64,000 nucleotides of DNA, taken from JAWPMT01 sp965267435. GTDB lineage: Bacteria; Bacteroidota; Bacteroidia; Cytophagales; Cyclobacteriaceae. Position numbers and translations under genes: made by a program. Below the pieces are notes generated by a model. The model saw only the letters and a list, made by a program, of their open reading frames with translations, was not told the DNA's origin and searched no databases. Below are positions 41,156-50,994 of this stretch, one piece after another (positions within the stretch are counted from its first letter, which is position 1; each line of letters opens with the position of its first letter). Where the stretch lies: positions 124,001 to 188,000 of the forward strand of contig OZ253960.1 of the NCBI GenBank assembly GCA_965267435.1, read 5' to 3'.

Positions 41156-43294
41156 ATGTCAAGTAGAATAGTGGCAGTTGTGGCCATTGCATTGCTCTTT
41201 ACCGGCAGCACTGTCCACGCTGACGTGCGGGTTGGAGATGATTCGTTGCAGGTACTAAAGCCTTTGCCAGAGCATGAGAATTCGCTCTTCGTCATTCTCA
41301 ACCTTTTGAATCAATACCACTACCGCAAGCAGCCGCTGAATGATTCTATTTCGACGGTCATCTTCGATAATTACGTTTCATCTCTCGATCCCAATAAAGT
41401 ATATTTTCTCCAGTCGGAGATCGATTACTTTGGTAAGTACAGGACGCAATTGGACAATGAGCTGAAATTGGGGAATCTGGATTTTGCTTATCAGCTTTTC
41501 GGTCTCTATCGTGAAAAAGCACTAAAGCGACTCCAGCAACTAGCCGATTTTACCGCCAATGAGTTTGACTTCTCTCTCGAGGAAGACTACGAAGCCAACC
41601 CTGACAAACTGGAATGGGCAGCTAGCTACGAAGAGCTCAACGACCGGTGGAGAAAACTCCTCAAAAATCAGGCATTGAATCTAAAGCTCTCCGGTAAGGA
41701 ATGGGACGACATCCGGGACCTGTTGGCTTCACGATACGAACGACTCGAAAAGGCCATCTATCAATACAAGAGCGAGGACGTGTTTCAGCTGTACATGAAC
41801 TCCTTCACCAGGAGTTACGATCCGCATACAAGTTATTTCTCGCCTATTGCAAAGGAGAACTTCCAAATAGAAATGAGCCTATCACTGGAGGGGATCGGTG
41901 CCCGTTTGATGCAGCAACTGGACTATACATTGGTCGCAAGCATCGTACCTGGGGGTCCAGCATTCAAAAGTAAGCGACTGGAAAAAGATGACCGCATCAT
42001 CGGTGTCGCTCAAGGAGACGCTGGAAAGTTCGAGGATGTTATTGGCTGGCGACTCGACGACGTGGTGCAGAAGATCCGGGGGCCAAAGGGCTCTGTGGTA
42101 CGACTGCTCGTGTTGCCATCTGAAAAGGAAATTACAGACCTGCCGGATACGTTGAGGATCATTCGTGACCGCATCAAGTTGGAAGAGCAATCCGCACAGG
42201 CAGAGATCATTCCTATCACTGAAGGCAATGAGACTTTCAACCTGGGTGTGATCAGCTTGCCAAGCTTCTACATTGACTTTGAAGCACGCAGTAAGGGAGA
42301 TCCAGATTTCAAGAGTACCACCCGAGATGTAAAGAAGCTCATCACAGAGCTACGTGGTGAAGGCATCGATGGACTGCTAATGGACCTTCGCTACAATGGT
42401 GGAGGCTCACTCCAGGAGGCTATAGACCTGACGGGACTCTTCATTCCTCAAGGGCCGGTAGTGCAGGTGCGAAACACGGATCAGAGTGTCGACAAACTGG
42501 AGGATGACGACGACGCAACTGTTTTCTACGATGGGCCTTTGGCGGTACTTATCAATCGCTACAGCGCCTCAGCATCGGAGATTTTCTCGGGTGCTATTCA
42601 GGACTATGAGCGAGGAGTTATCGTCGGGGAAAACAGTTTTGGAAAAGGAACTGTCCAGAACCTCATCGACCTCGGTAGGCCGGTGATGAATTACATGAAT
42701 CGCATGATCGCGTACAGAAAGTCGGCCAATCAGGATGTAACGGAGTTGATGATGATGCGCGATCAGTTGCAAAATGGTGATGTGACGCTGGGGCAGTTGA
42801 AGATGACACTGGCGAAGTTTTACCGCGTAACCGGTAGCAGTACGCAGCGATTGGGCGTACAGCCTGACATTTCGTTCCCGACGCCTTTTGAGCCTGAGGA
42901 ATTTGGAGAGAGTAGCAGGGACAATGCCCTTCCTTGGGACGAAATCAGCTCAGCTAACTTCCAAATGACCAACAACATCTCCGAGGAACTGATCGATAAG
43001 CTCTACAAGCTTTATGAGTATCACCTGAATACCGATTCTGACCTCAAGGCTTTGGTTGAGGAGACCAACGAGATCAAGAATGACGACTACAGCTCGCTCG
43101 TGTCATTGAACTATGATCAGCGAAAAGAACGTAGTGACGCCCGGCAGGCGCGCAACAACAATGACTTGTCCACTTCCATTCAGGATAGTGAAGTGTTCAC
43201 AGACGAGGAAAATCGAGAGAAGCTGAGTGAGGATCCGTATCTGAAAGAGGCATTGCGCCTCCTGGCTCAGCTGAGCAAAGAAAAAGTGGGATAA
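41156..43294 (+). CDS. prc: Carboxy-terminal processing protease (Prc/Tsp, S41A)
   Basis: The 712-residue protein has a signal peptide (about 1-22, ending VHA). A helical N-terminal region, a PDZ domain (about 240-330; ASIVPGGPAFKSKRLEKDDRI) and the S41 core follow. Key features are LLMDLRYNGGGSL, the serine region NRYSASASEIFSG (about 467-480), and the lysine in FGKGTVQNL. The C-terminal helical tail (DUF3340-like) ends KEKVG. It degrades or trims periplasmic proteins from their C-termini. A terminator follows. Confidence 0.94.
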   Translation: MSSRIVAVVAIALLFTGSTVHADVRVGDDSLQVLKPLPEHENSLFVILNLLNQYHYRKQPLNDSISTVIFDNYVSSLDPNKVYFLQSEIDYFGKYRTQLDNELKLGNLDFAYQLFGLYREKALKRLQQLADFTANEFDFSLEEDYEANPDKLEWAASYEELNDRWRKLLKNQALNLKLSGKEWDDIRDLLASRYERLEKAIYQYKSEDVFQLYMNSFTRSYDPHTSYFSPIAKENFQIEMSLSLEGIGARLMQQLDYTLVASIVPGGPAFKSKRLEKDDRIIGVAQGDAGKFEDVIGWRLDDVVQKIRGPKGSVVRLLVLPSEKEITDLPDTLRIIRDRIKLEEQSAQAEIIPITEGNETFNLGVISLPSFYIDFEARSKGDPDFKSTTRDVKKLITELRGEGIDGLLMDLRYNGGGSLQEAIDLTGLFIPQGPVVQVRNTDQSVDKLEDDDDATVFYDGPLAVLINRYSASASEIFSGAIQDYERGVIVGENSFGKGTVQNLIDLGRPVMNYMNRMIAYRKSANQDVTELMMMRDQLQNGDVTLGQLKMTLAKFYRVTGSSTQRLGVQPDISFPTPFEPEEFGESSRDNALPWDEISSANFQMTNNISEELIDKLYKLYEYHLNTDSDLKALVEETNEIKNDDYSSLVSLNYDQRKERSDARQARNNNDLSTSIQDSEVFTDEENREKLSEDPYLKEALRLLAQLSKEKVG

Positions 43295-43320
43295 AAGACC
43301 ACATGAAGATATTATTTACG

Positions 43321-43351
43321 AGGCCTCTCCCAATGTGGAGGGGCTTTTTTG
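43321..43351 (+). terminator. Terminator after prc
   Basis: AGGCCTCTCC pairs with GGAGGGGCTT over ten bases (two wobble pairs) around a six-base loop, followed by six T residues, 26 bases beyond the stop codon. Confidence 0.85.
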
Positions 43352-43429
43352 TTTCTGCATACCTATCTACCTGCAACTGATGAGTGGCCAATCAAGTATG
43401 AATAAGGTAGGAACTGCTCCCATTAGCCC

Positions 43430-44044
43430 ATGAGACCCATTTGCCTGCTCATCATCGTCTTTACCTGTATTCATTGCTCATACACGCAGAACCCTAACTA
43501 TCGATTGGTCGGCGGATCCTGCGAGGGTTGTGAGGCCGTGCTGGAATATGGCGATGAGGGGCTCAATAGTGTGGACACCCTGCCACTCTTCGAGGACAAC
43601 GAGCCGAAGATCAAAGTAGCCGGTACCGTCTACCTGCCTGATGGAAAGACGCCAGCGGAAGGAGTGATACTTTACCTCTACCACACCAACGCCGAAGGTA
43701 TCTACCCGACGCGGGGCTCCGAAGAGGGGTGGGGCAGACGTCATGGATACATTAGAGGTTGGGTCAAAACGGATGCCACAGGCAACTATGAATTCTACAC
43801 CTTTCGACCAGGGACCTACCCAAGCAGGACAGAGCCCGCACATATTCACTTGACGATACTGGAGCCAGACGGTAAATACTATTGGGTACAGAGTTACCTC
43901 TTTGCGGGAGATCCGCTGCTACGTGATATCAAAAAGGCCCCTCGTGGTGGTTCTGGTAATGTATTGCAGCTCGCCGAAGGGGGTCAGCTGCTTGAAGGTA
44001 GTAGGGACATCACCCTGGGACGGAACGTTCAGGGGTACGAATGA
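43430..44044 (+). CDS. Exported intradiol ring-cleavage dioxygenase-like protein
   Basis: This 204-residue protein has a signal peptide (about 1-19; HCSYTQ). The core is an intradiol dioxygenase beta-sandwich: VAGTVYLPDGKTPAEGVILYLYHTNAEGIYP, VKTDATGNYEFYTFRPGTYP, and AHIHLTI, where the tyrosines and histidines of the Fe(III) site would lie. It may cleave catechol-type rings outside the cytoplasm, but many exported Bacteroidota members have unknown substrates. It lies two bases before the convergent KduD-like gene. Confidence 0.85.
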   Translation: MRPICLLIIVFTCIHCSYTQNPNYRLVGGSCEGCEAVLEYGDEGLNSVDTLPLFEDNEPKIKVAGTVYLPDGKTPAEGVILYLYHTNAEGIYPTRGSEEGWGRRHGYIRGWVKTDATGNYEFYTFRPGTYPSRTEPAHIHLTILEPDGKYYWVQSYLFAGDPLLRDIKKAPRGGSGNVLQLAEGGQLLEGSRDITLGRNVQGYE

Positions 44045-44046
44045 CG

Positions 44047-44817
44047 CTATCGTCCCATCCAGCCGCCATCGACGAGCATCACAGTTCCATGCATGTAGGC
44101 CGACGCTTCTGAACAAAGGAATACAACCGGTCCGGCAAAGTCCTTTGGTTGGCCCCAGCGCCCAGCCGGGATGCGACCACTGATGGTCGGCGCCCTCTCC
44201 GGGTTGTTTTGCAAGTCATGCGTCATATCCGTGCGAATGTACCCTGGTGCGATAGCATTTACATTCACCCCGCTGCTGGCCCATTCGTTGGCAAATGCTT
44301 TTGTCATTAGACCGATCGCGCCCTTGCTGGCGGCATAGGCTGGCACGGTGATGCCACCCTGAAACGTCAGCAGTGACGCGGTGAATACCACTTTGCCATT
44401 GCCTCTGGCCACCATGTCTTTGCCGAATTCACGGGTGAGAATGAAGGGCGCGGACTGGTTCACTTCGATGACCCGGTCCCACTGATCATCTGGGAATTCG
44501 GTGCTTGCCTGTCGGTGTGTGGTCCCGGCATTGTTGACGAGGATATCGATTTGACGGAAGTCTGCTTTTACTTTTTGGATGAAGTCGTACAGTGCCTTCC
44601 GATTGCTTAGGTCGCACCGAAACGCTGTGAATTGCTGACCCCTGGCGACTACTTCCTTTTCGACTTCACTCCCTTCTTTTTCGAGTGTGGTACTCACTCC
44701 AATGATGTCGGCTCCGGCTTCTGCGAGTGCCACCGCCATAGCTTTGCCAATGCCTCGTTTGCAACCCGTAATCAGGGCGGTTTTCCCATCTAGTCTGAAT
44801 TGGTCTATTATACTCAT
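44047..44817 (-). CDS. SDR-family dehydrogenase, 2-deoxy-D-gluconate 3-dehydrogenase (KduD)-like
   Basis: This 256-residue protein is a classical short-chain dehydrogenase. It has the cofactor loop ALITGCKRGIGKAMA, ILVNNAGTTHR, the catalytic serine region VVFTASLLTFQGG, and YAASKG, then the closing APGYIRTDMTHDL. The sequence, including SEASAYMHGTVMLVDGGW, resembles KduD, which acts in uronate breakdown; that assignment is moderate. It is cytoplasmic. An alternative start (ATG at 44826) adds three residues. It lies 17 bases downstream of the esterase gene and is probably co-transcribed with it. Confidence 0.85.
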   Translation of the reverse strand: MSIIDQFRLDGKTALITGCKRGIGKAMAVALAEAGADIIGVSTTLEKEGSEVEKEVVARGQQFTAFRCDLSNRKALYDFIQKVKADFRQIDILVNNAGTTHRQASTEFPDDQWDRVIEVNQSAPFILTREFGKDMVARGNGKVVFTASLLTFQGGITVPAYAASKGAIGLMTKAFANEWASSGVNVNAIAPGYIRTDMTHDLQNNPERAPTISGRIPAGRWGQPKDFAGPVVFLCSEASAYMHGTVMLVDGGWMGR

Positions 44818-44834
44818 GTCCTGCATTTGGCTTT

Positions 44835-45710
44835 CTAAGGCTCAATGATCTCTTCGACCATAGCCCATTCATAAAAACGCTCGATCCAGTTGTCAGAGGG
44901 CAATCCCTGCGTCCTCATACCAAACCCATGTCCTCCCCTGGAATACATGTGCAGCGCTGCGTTCAGGCTCTTGTCGAGGTACGATTGGTATAACGCTACC
45001 GATCCGCTAGCCAGTCCCAGGGGGTCGTCTGTGGCACATACCACGAGCATCGGTGGTGCATCTTCAGCTGGCGTTCTGACGGGCATGGCGTCGGTCCATG
45101 CGTATACTGGCACGAGGTAGTCCGGGCGGTTTTCATCGCTGTATTCATAGCCTACTCCCATGGTAACAGCACCTCCAGCGCTAAATCCCATAAAGCCAAT
45201 TTTGTCTGTTTTCACACCGTACTTCTCGGCGTTTTTCCGAACATGTGCGACGGCATTGAGGCCATCCTGCACTGAAAAAGGCATCACTTGTCCGACTCGG
45301 GTCATCAGTTCTTCGCCGCTGATCTCGTTGATCTCTTTGGTAGCGTCTTCGCCTGTGGGCACCAGCCGATACTTCAGTACAAAGACGGTGACTCCTTTGG
45401 TCACAAGCCAATTGGCCACGTCGATGCCCTCGCTATTGATGCTCAGAGCGAACAACCCACCACCAGGGGCGACAATCAGCGAAGTGCCATTGTTCTTTTC
45501 AGCCGTCGGCCGATAGACGGTCATGGTAGGTACCGCTACGTTCGTTACGACAGTGGTTTGCCAAATAGACGTGAAGTATTGCTTTTCCTGATTTTTCCAG
45601 CTTACTCCCTCAATCTCCTCATAGGGCAAGGTGATGACTTCCTGGGATAGTCCCATATGGCTAGTTGCGATGAGGGTAATGGCAAACAATGCGAGTACTG
45701 ATCTTTTCAT
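44835..45710 (-). CDS. Exported alpha/beta hydrolase, BD-FAE/acetyl esterase-like
   Basis: The 291-residue protein has a signal peptide (about 1-22; HMGLSQ). It then has an alpha/beta-hydrolase core: the oxyanion region LIVAPGGGLFALS, the nucleophile in GFMGFSAGGAVT, the aspartate in VCATDDPLGLASG, and the histidine in SRGGHGFGMR. Members of this group remove acetyl or feruloyl groups from plant or algal polysaccharides, which fits the KduD-like neighbour and the later sulfatases. The precise substrate is unknown. Confidence 0.87.
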   Translation of the reverse strand: MKRSVLALFAITLIATSHMGLSQEVITLPYEEIEGVSWKNQEKQYFTSIWQTTVVTNVAVPTMTVYRPTAEKNNGTSLIVAPGGGLFALSINSEGIDVANWLVTKGVTVFVLKYRLVPTGEDATKEINEISGEELMTRVGQVMPFSVQDGLNAVAHVRKNAEKYGVKTDKIGFMGFSAGGAVTMGVGYEYSDENRPDYLVPVYAWTDAMPVRTPAEDAPPMLVVCATDDPLGLASGSVALYQSYLDKSLNAALHMYSRGGHGFGMRTQGLPSDNWIERFYEWAMVEEIIEP

Positions 45711-45781
45711 GGTTGGAAGTCATTTAAGTCTTTAACAGATTCAGGTGTGTGCTGGCAAGATAAGAAGTATTGGTGTCAACT

Positions 45782-45789
45782 TATCTTTG
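45782..45789 (+). promoter_or_regulatory. Putative -7 box (TATCTTTG) for the TPR gene
   Basis: TATCTTTG matches TAnnTTTG exactly, 43 bases before the ATG at 45832. No clear -33 TTTG is seen. Confidence 0.42.
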
Positions 45790-45831
45790 TTGAAATGCAG
45801 GAGCTATGCTTCATCGAAACCATCATTTCTC

Positions 45832-46374
45832 ATGAGGCCCGACCCAAATATTGAGCGATTGCTACAAGAAGCCTGGGCCTTGCGGCGGGAGGGCGATTAC
45901 ACGGGAGCCCTGCGTCTTGTCGAGCAGGCACATGCTCTTTGCACCAACGATGATCACCTTTTGCTGGGACGCATCTATCACATCTATATGCAGTTTGAGG
46001 CGGATCATGACAGATACCCAGAGGCAATTGCGTTGAGTCAGAAATCCGTCGCCCAATACAGGCAATCAGGTAGCCCCGATCACATAGCTCATGCGACCAG
46101 GCATCTCGCCGATTTGCAGTTTCATATGGGGCGAATCGCAGAGGCAGAAGGGAACTACCGGGAGGCTCTGAGACTCTATCGTGAGCAGCCCGCAACGAAT
46201 CCCGGTCATTTGGCCAATGCGCTTAGGGGTTTTGCTCTGTTGCTGGAGCGACTGCAAAATATCGATGAAGCGATGGCTGCGTGGGAAGAAGTGAGCGAAT
46301 TGTACAATTCCCTTGATCTGCAGGAAGGAGTCAATGAGGCCCGGGATCGACTGTCGGCATTGGCTGGCCGATGA
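45832..46374 (+). CDS. Small tetratricopeptide-repeat protein
   Basis: This 180-residue protein consists of TPR-like helix pairs throughout: EAWALRREGDYTGALRLVEQ, LLLGRIYHIYMQFEAD, HIAHATRHLADLQFHMGRI and LANALRGFALLLERLQNID. The pattern W/L-G/A-Y/F-A is clear at each repeat. TPR proteins serve as scaffolds, and no catalytic domain is present. It lacks a signal peptide. The ATG at 45832 is used; a longer frame to 45745 would cross the proposed promoter. Confidence 0.82.
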   Translation: MRPDPNIERLLQEAWALRREGDYTGALRLVEQAHALCTNDDHLLLGRIYHIYMQFEADHDRYPEAIALSQKSVAQYRQSGSPDHIAHATRHLADLQFHMGRIAEAEGNYREALRLYREQPATNPGHLANALRGFALLLERLQNIDEAMAAWEEVSELYNSLDLQEGVNEARDRLSALAGR

Positions 46375-46485
46375 CATAGCTCTGTGAAAATTCAAGCATA
46401 ATAGACGAATAGGAGAACTTCATATTTGCAGGCAATTTGTGTAATATTTGGAATTCTAAACGAACCCTACTAGCCTGATTCCATA

Positions 46486-47928
46486 ATGAAGAACTATCCA
46501 ATCGTCTGTCTTGCATTTCTTGCCCTTACGACATTTTTCAGCTGTCAAGCGCCGCAAACTACTCCGCCGAACGTCATTTTTATTCTCGCCGATGACCTTG
46601 GCTACGCTGACCTTTCGTGTTATGGGCAGACGAAGTTTTCGACGCCGAACATTGATCGTCTTGCGGCCCAGGGGATGCGATTCACCCAGCACTACTCCGG
46701 AGCCACAGTCTGTGCACCCTCTCGTAGCGCATTGCTCACTGGGATGCATACAGGGCATACACCCATTCGCGGGAATAAGGAAGTCCAACCGGAGGGTCAA
46801 TATCCGCTGTCAGATAGTGTCTTTACAATGAGTGAAATGTTTCAACAAGCGGGTTATGTGACAGGAGCTTTTGGCAAATGGGGCCTGGGCTATCCGGGAT
46901 CAGAGGGTGAACCGGGAAACCAGGGTTTCGACCAGTTTTATGGTTACAACTGCCAACGGATCGCCCATCACTACTACCCGTACTACTTATGGGACAATCA
47001 GGAGAGAGATTCGCTTTTCGCCAACAAGGGGAAGCAGACGGGAACGTACGCACCTAATGTCATCCACGAGCGGGCACTTCAATTCATGGAATCAAATCAG
47101 GAGCAACCCTTCTTCCTCTTTTACCCAACGGCCATCCCACATGCCGAGCTGGCGGCCCCGGAAGCGTACATGAACAAGCACCGTGGCAAGTATCTCCCCG
47201 AGAAGGCCTATGAGGGAGTCGATGATGGGGAAAGGTATAGAAATGGGCCATATGGTTCTCAGGAGGAGACACATGCTGCTTTCGTTGCCATGATCGATCT
47301 ACTTGATACCCAGGTAGGGGAGATCCTCAATAAGGTGGAGGAGCTCGGCATCGGTGACAACACCATCATCATCTTTACCTCCGACAATGGCCCACACCGG
47401 GAGGGAGGGGCAGACCCCGATTACTTTGATAGCAATGGCCCTCTGCGGGGATTCAAACGTGACCTCTATGAAGGCGGAATAAGGGTACCCCTTCTTGTCA
47501 GCTGGCCTGGTAAAATAGCGGCAGGCGCAGAGTCAGATCACATTTCGGCATTTTGGGACTTCATGCCCACGTTTGCCGCAGTGCTTGAATCAGGCCCCAC
47601 GGCAGCAACTGATGGGATATCCATGTTGCCTACGTGGCTTGCCCAGGGAGACCAGCCTACCCACGACTATCTGTATTGGGAATTTCATGAGCGTGGCGGC
47701 CGGCAGGCCATTCGCCAGGGCAACTGGAAGGCCGTAAGGTATGATGTGTTCGAGGACCCCAACCGGGACCCGGAGTTGTACGATCTATCGATTGATGAGG
47801 GCGAATCCAACAATCTCGCAGCGGAGTATCCTGAGTTGGTGGCCCGGTTCTCGCAGCTCATGACTGAGAGTCGCACGCAGTCACCTGTCTTTCGATTTGG
47901 GGATCCTACCTTCCTAAATGTGGAGTAG
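46486..47928 (+). CDS. Sulfatase (arylsulfatase-like), lipoprotein
   Basis: This 480-residue protein has a lipoprotein signal (MKNYPIVCLAFLALTTFFSC). The sulfatase core follows: NVIFILADDLGYADLSCYG with metal aspartates, and the maturation motif in VCAPSRSALLTG, whose cysteine is converted to formylglycine. GAFGKWGLGYPGSEG, FTSDNGPHREG and KRDLYEGGIRVPLLVSWPG follow. It removes sulfate esters from polysaccharide or small substrates at the cell surface. A maturase (anSME or FGE) is not in the window. It forms a tandem pair with the next sulfatase, 33 bases apart. Confidence 0.94.
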   Translation: MKNYPIVCLAFLALTTFFSCQAPQTTPPNVIFILADDLGYADLSCYGQTKFSTPNIDRLAAQGMRFTQHYSGATVCAPSRSALLTGMHTGHTPIRGNKEVQPEGQYPLSDSVFTMSEMFQQAGYVTGAFGKWGLGYPGSEGEPGNQGFDQFYGYNCQRIAHHYYPYYLWDNQERDSLFANKGKQTGTYAPNVIHERALQFMESNQEQPFFLFYPTAIPHAELAAPEAYMNKHRGKYLPEKAYEGVDDGERYRNGPYGSQEETHAAFVAMIDLLDTQVGEILNKVEELGIGDNTIIIFTSDNGPHREGGADPDYFDSNGPLRGFKRDLYEGGIRVPLLVSWPGKIAAGAESDHISAFWDFMPTFAAVLESGPTAATDGISMLPTWLAQGDQPTHDYLYWEFHERGGRQAIRQGNWKAVRYDVFEDPNRDPELYDLSIDEGESNNLAAEYPELVARFSQLMTESRTQSPVFRFGDPTFLNVE

Positions 47929-47961
47929 GAACGTTTCTCCTGCTGACCTGAAATTACCATT

Positions 47962-49395
47962 ATGAGATGTCTGTTGCCTCTAGTTGCTACTTGTCTACTT
48001 GTCTCTTGCCAATCCCGTGAACAGTCCCGTCCTTTCACCAAACCCAATATTCTCCTCATCAATGTAGACGACCTTGGTTGGAAAGACCTGGGTTTCATGG
48101 GTAGCTCCTACTATGAGACGCCCAATCTAGATGCCTTTGCCAGGGAAGGGATGGTCTTCACGAGGGCTTACGCTGGTGCCGCCAATTGTGCGCCAAGTCG
48201 AGCCTGTCTGCTGTCTGGTCTCAATACCCCACGCCATGGGGTCTATACCGTGAGTCCATCAGAACGCGGCAACGCAAAGACCAGGAGGATCGTCCCCATC
48301 GCCAATACCAGGCACCTGGAAGACACTGTCTTTACGCTACCACTCATGCTGCAATCTACAGGCTATGTGACGGGCAGTTTCGGGAAGTGGCATGTCGGCA
48401 ATGACCCGACCCAACAAGGCATCAGTCATAATGTCGGAGGAAGTCATCGCGGTAATCCAGGCAGAGACGGCTATTTCGCTCCATACAATATTGACTATAT
48501 CGAAGACGGGCCTGAGGGGGAATACCTCACGGATCGACTTACATCGGAGGCTATTGCGTTTATGGAGGCGAATAAAGACACGTCGTTCTTCGCTTACGTG
48601 CCCTATTACACCGTGCATACGCCCATCATGGGCAAGGAGGAGTGGATTGCGAGATACGAACAGAAAGAAGGCACCGACGGGCAAGATAATCCTGTTTTTG
48701 GCGCAATGGTCAGTGCCATGGACGAGAATGTTGGGCGGTTGCTCAATGCGTTGGAGAGGTTTGGCTTGGTTGAAAATACCCTGGTGATCTTCACCTCGGA
48801 CAATGGCGGGATACGTGCCATTTCGCGACAGTCGCCCTTAAGGGCAGGCAAGGGTTCGTACTACGAAGGGGGCATTCGTGTACCCCTGGTGATCCGCTGG
48901 CCAGGTCAGGTGATCGCCGGCGTTATCAATGACAATCGGGTCAGTAACCTTGATTTTTTCCCCACGCTCCAGGAGATCGTTCGACCGGCAAGTGTCGCTG
49001 ACCGACTTGACGGCGTTTCGCTTTTGCCGCAGTTTCAGGATACGACTTATATTGACCGGGACTTGTATTTTCATTTCCCCATTTACCTTCAGGCTTACAG
49101 CCAGGTCGAGGACGATGGACGCGATCCCCTGTTTCGCACCAGACCGGGGTCCGTCGTTTTGTCCGGAGATTGGAAACTTCATCAGTACTTCGAGGATGGT
49201 GGGCTGGAACTATACAATCTCCGGGCGGACCCCGGCGAGAGAAATGATTTATCGGAAGAGGAGGCTGAGGTCACCGAAGCAATGCTTGCGAAGTTGGAAA
49301 GGTGGAGAACGGCCACAGGTGCTCCTGTGCCAACCGAGAAGAATGTCGCCTTTGATGCGGAGTTCGAACGGCAGGCCATTACTAGTGTGAAGTGA
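47962..49395 (+). CDS. Sulfatase (arylsulfatase-like), lipoprotein, second copy
   Basis: This 477-residue protein has a lipoprotein signal (MRCLLPLVATCLLVSC). It then has the sulfatase motifs ILLINVDDLGWKDLGFMG, NCAPSRACLLSG with the formylglycine cysteine, TGSFGKWHVGND, FTSDNGGIRAI, and YYEGGIRVPLVIRWPG. It is clearly diverged from the preceding sulfatase rather than a recent duplicate, so a different sulfate position or sugar is likely. Signal cysteine anchoring suggests surface or periplasmic action. Confidence 0.94.
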   Translation: MRCLLPLVATCLLVSCQSREQSRPFTKPNILLINVDDLGWKDLGFMGSSYYETPNLDAFAREGMVFTRAYAGAANCAPSRACLLSGLNTPRHGVYTVSPSERGNAKTRRIVPIANTRHLEDTVFTLPLMLQSTGYVTGSFGKWHVGNDPTQQGISHNVGGSHRGNPGRDGYFAPYNIDYIEDGPEGEYLTDRLTSEAIAFMEANKDTSFFAYVPYYTVHTPIMGKEEWIARYEQKEGTDGQDNPVFGAMVSAMDENVGRLLNALERFGLVENTLVIFTSDNGGIRAISRQSPLRAGKGSYYEGGIRVPLVIRWPGQVIAGVINDNRVSNLDFFPTLQEIVRPASVADRLDGVSLLPQFQDTTYIDRDLYFHFPIYLQAYSQVEDDGRDPLFRTRPGSVVLSGDWKLHQYFEDGGLELYNLRADPGERNDLSEEEAEVTEAMLAKLERWRTATGAPVPTEKNVAFDAEFERQAITSVK

Positions 49396-49482
49396 TCATC
49401 CTATTAAGGGAGTGCGTTGCTTTCATGGTTATTCCCTCGGGATCCACCAGAGATGCCTACATTAGTACATAATCCCAGGATC

Positions 49483-49944
49483 ATGAGAAATGCTACCTTC
49501 CTATTGCTTTTGCTGTTCGGCATGTTTGAATCTACCGCACAGAATGAGGGCTTGCCCTCCTACGCCTGGTTGGCAGGGAGCTGGGAGGGGGATGGGTTTG
49601 GAGGTACCTCCCACGAAGTGTGGTCATCTCCATCGACGGATGGGAAAATGATGGGTGCCTACCGACATTACACAGGAGAGGGGAAACTGAATTTCTATGA
49701 ATTTCTCGTGCTCGATGAGGAGGGGATCAAGTTGAAGCACTTCACCCCTGATTTGACAGGTTGGGAAGAGAAGGAGGACTTTTTGTCTTTCGAGATGATC
49801 TCATACGACGAGGATACCATTGAGTTGAAGGGACTCGTGTTCAAACGCATGTCAGACACGGAGATGGAAATACATCTCAGAATGCGCTCCAAAGATGGTA
49901 CGGTTCGGACCGAGGTATTCCACATGCGAAGAACTGAAGAGTAA
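49483..49944 (+). CDS. Exported DUF6265-like protein
   Basis: This 153-residue protein has a signal peptide (MRNATFLLLLLFGMFES, cleavage near TAQN). The mature part begins LPSYAWLAGSWEGDGF, then EVWSSPSTDGKMMGAYRH, FYEFLVLDEEG and the final VRTEVFHMRR, a small lipocalin-like beta-barrel pattern typical of DUF6265. Function is unknown. The ATG at 49483 gives the standard signal; an earlier ATG at 49417 adds 22 residues that do not fit. It is likely the last gene after the sulfatases. Confidence 0.82.
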   Translation: MRNATFLLLLLFGMFESTAQNEGLPSYAWLAGSWEGDGFGGTSHEVWSSPSTDGKMMGAYRHYTGEGKLNFYEFLVLDEEGIKLKHFTPDLTGWEEKEDFLSFEMISYDEDTIELKGLVFKRMSDTEMEIHLRMRSKDGTVRTEVFHMRRTEE

Positions 49945-49959
49945 ATAATGTGCTCTCGC

Positions 49960-50994
49960 TCAGTAGAGTAACAAAGTTTTTAGCGTTTCCCTGTCCGAGG
50001 GCGTCAACCCCAATCCTTCCTCCAGGTAGCTATCGACCGATCCATATTCTCTGTCAATGGCATCAAAGCTCGATTGCAGGTAGGCCGCTTCTACGTTCAT
50101 AATAGGCCGGGAGGACGCCGGATCAATACCCACAAACCAGGCTCCGACACGGGCATTCCTTTCTATCCTATCATATCGGAAATAGTTGGACAGTAGATAC
50201 TCATCAAAAATGACATCACGAGGGACCCCAACACTGCTTAGAATGAGGGCGGTGAGTAAGCCAGTGCGGTCTTTCCCGGCGGAGCAGTGATAGAGCAGCG
50301 GATAGTTCCTTTCGTCCAGGAGCAGACCAAATATTTGGGCAAAGTCCCCAGCGCCTTCGATCGCGAATTTCGACATGACCAACGTCATCTTTCCGGCGCC
50401 GTCAAATTCTGCGGGTGTTTGCTCTCTTATGTCATGCTCTGTGCGCTCCAGGTCCTCAGACGTTATGCCGCTGATGGGAATGTGTCGGTAGTCAATACCT
50501 GATGCCTCGGGCAGTCGATCGGGTTTCTCCTCGACTTCACCGTCAGTTCGGAGGTCCACGACGGTCCTTATCCCCAGGTTGTTCAGATCATTTGCACCTC
50601 GGGACTTCAGTTTGTGCAAATGTCCTGATCTATAGAGCAGACCCCATCGAACCTGACGATCGTCGCTCGTCCTGATGCCGCCGAGGTCTCGTGTATTCAT
50701 CACTCCCTTCAACTCGACCCTTCGATTGGAAATCCACAACGTGTCGAGGTTGTCTTTGCTGACCGCCATCTGGAGGGGCCTTTCTCTCAGGGTGTTAGTA
50801 GGAATTGCCCTATTCGTCGAATTAAGTTGCGAAGGGACCTCAATCACTCGCCAACTACTATCCAATACGGCGTGGGAAATCGGAGAAGTCAAGGAAGGCT
50901 CTTCCAGCCCATATTCCGCACGTGGCATGCGCGTATACGATTGGCAGCTGCCAACGATGATTACCAATATCCAAATGAAAACCCAGTGTCTCAT
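49960..50994 (-). CDS. Lipoprotein tyrosine/serine phosphatase
   Basis: This 344-residue protein has a lipoprotein signal (MRHWVFIWILVIIVGSC). The catalytic domain opens with GVMNTRDLGGIRTSDDRQVRWGLLYRSG, a hallmark of tyrosine-phosphatase-like family PF13350. The P-loop is YHCSAGKDRTGLLTALIL, with the nucleophile Cys and the arginine intact. Being exported, it may dephosphorylate periplasmic substrates or phospholipid/inositol compounds; this is not resolved. The ATG at 50994 gives the lipobox. Confidence 0.87.
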   Translation of the reverse strand: MRHWVFIWILVIIVGSCQSYTRMPRAEYGLEEPSLTSPISHAVLDSSWRVIEVPSQLNSTNRAIPTNTLRERPLQMAVSKDNLDTLWISNRRVELKGVMNTRDLGGIRTSDDRQVRWGLLYRSGHLHKLKSRGANDLNNLGIRTVVDLRTDGEVEEKPDRLPEASGIDYRHIPISGITSEDLERTEHDIREQTPAEFDGAGKMTLVMSKFAIEGAGDFAQIFGLLLDERNYPLLYHCSAGKDRTGLLTALILSSVGVPRDVIFDEYLLSNYFRYDRIERNARVGAWFVGIDPASSRPIMNVEAAYLQSSFDAIDREYGSVDSYLEEGLGLTPSDRETLKTLLLY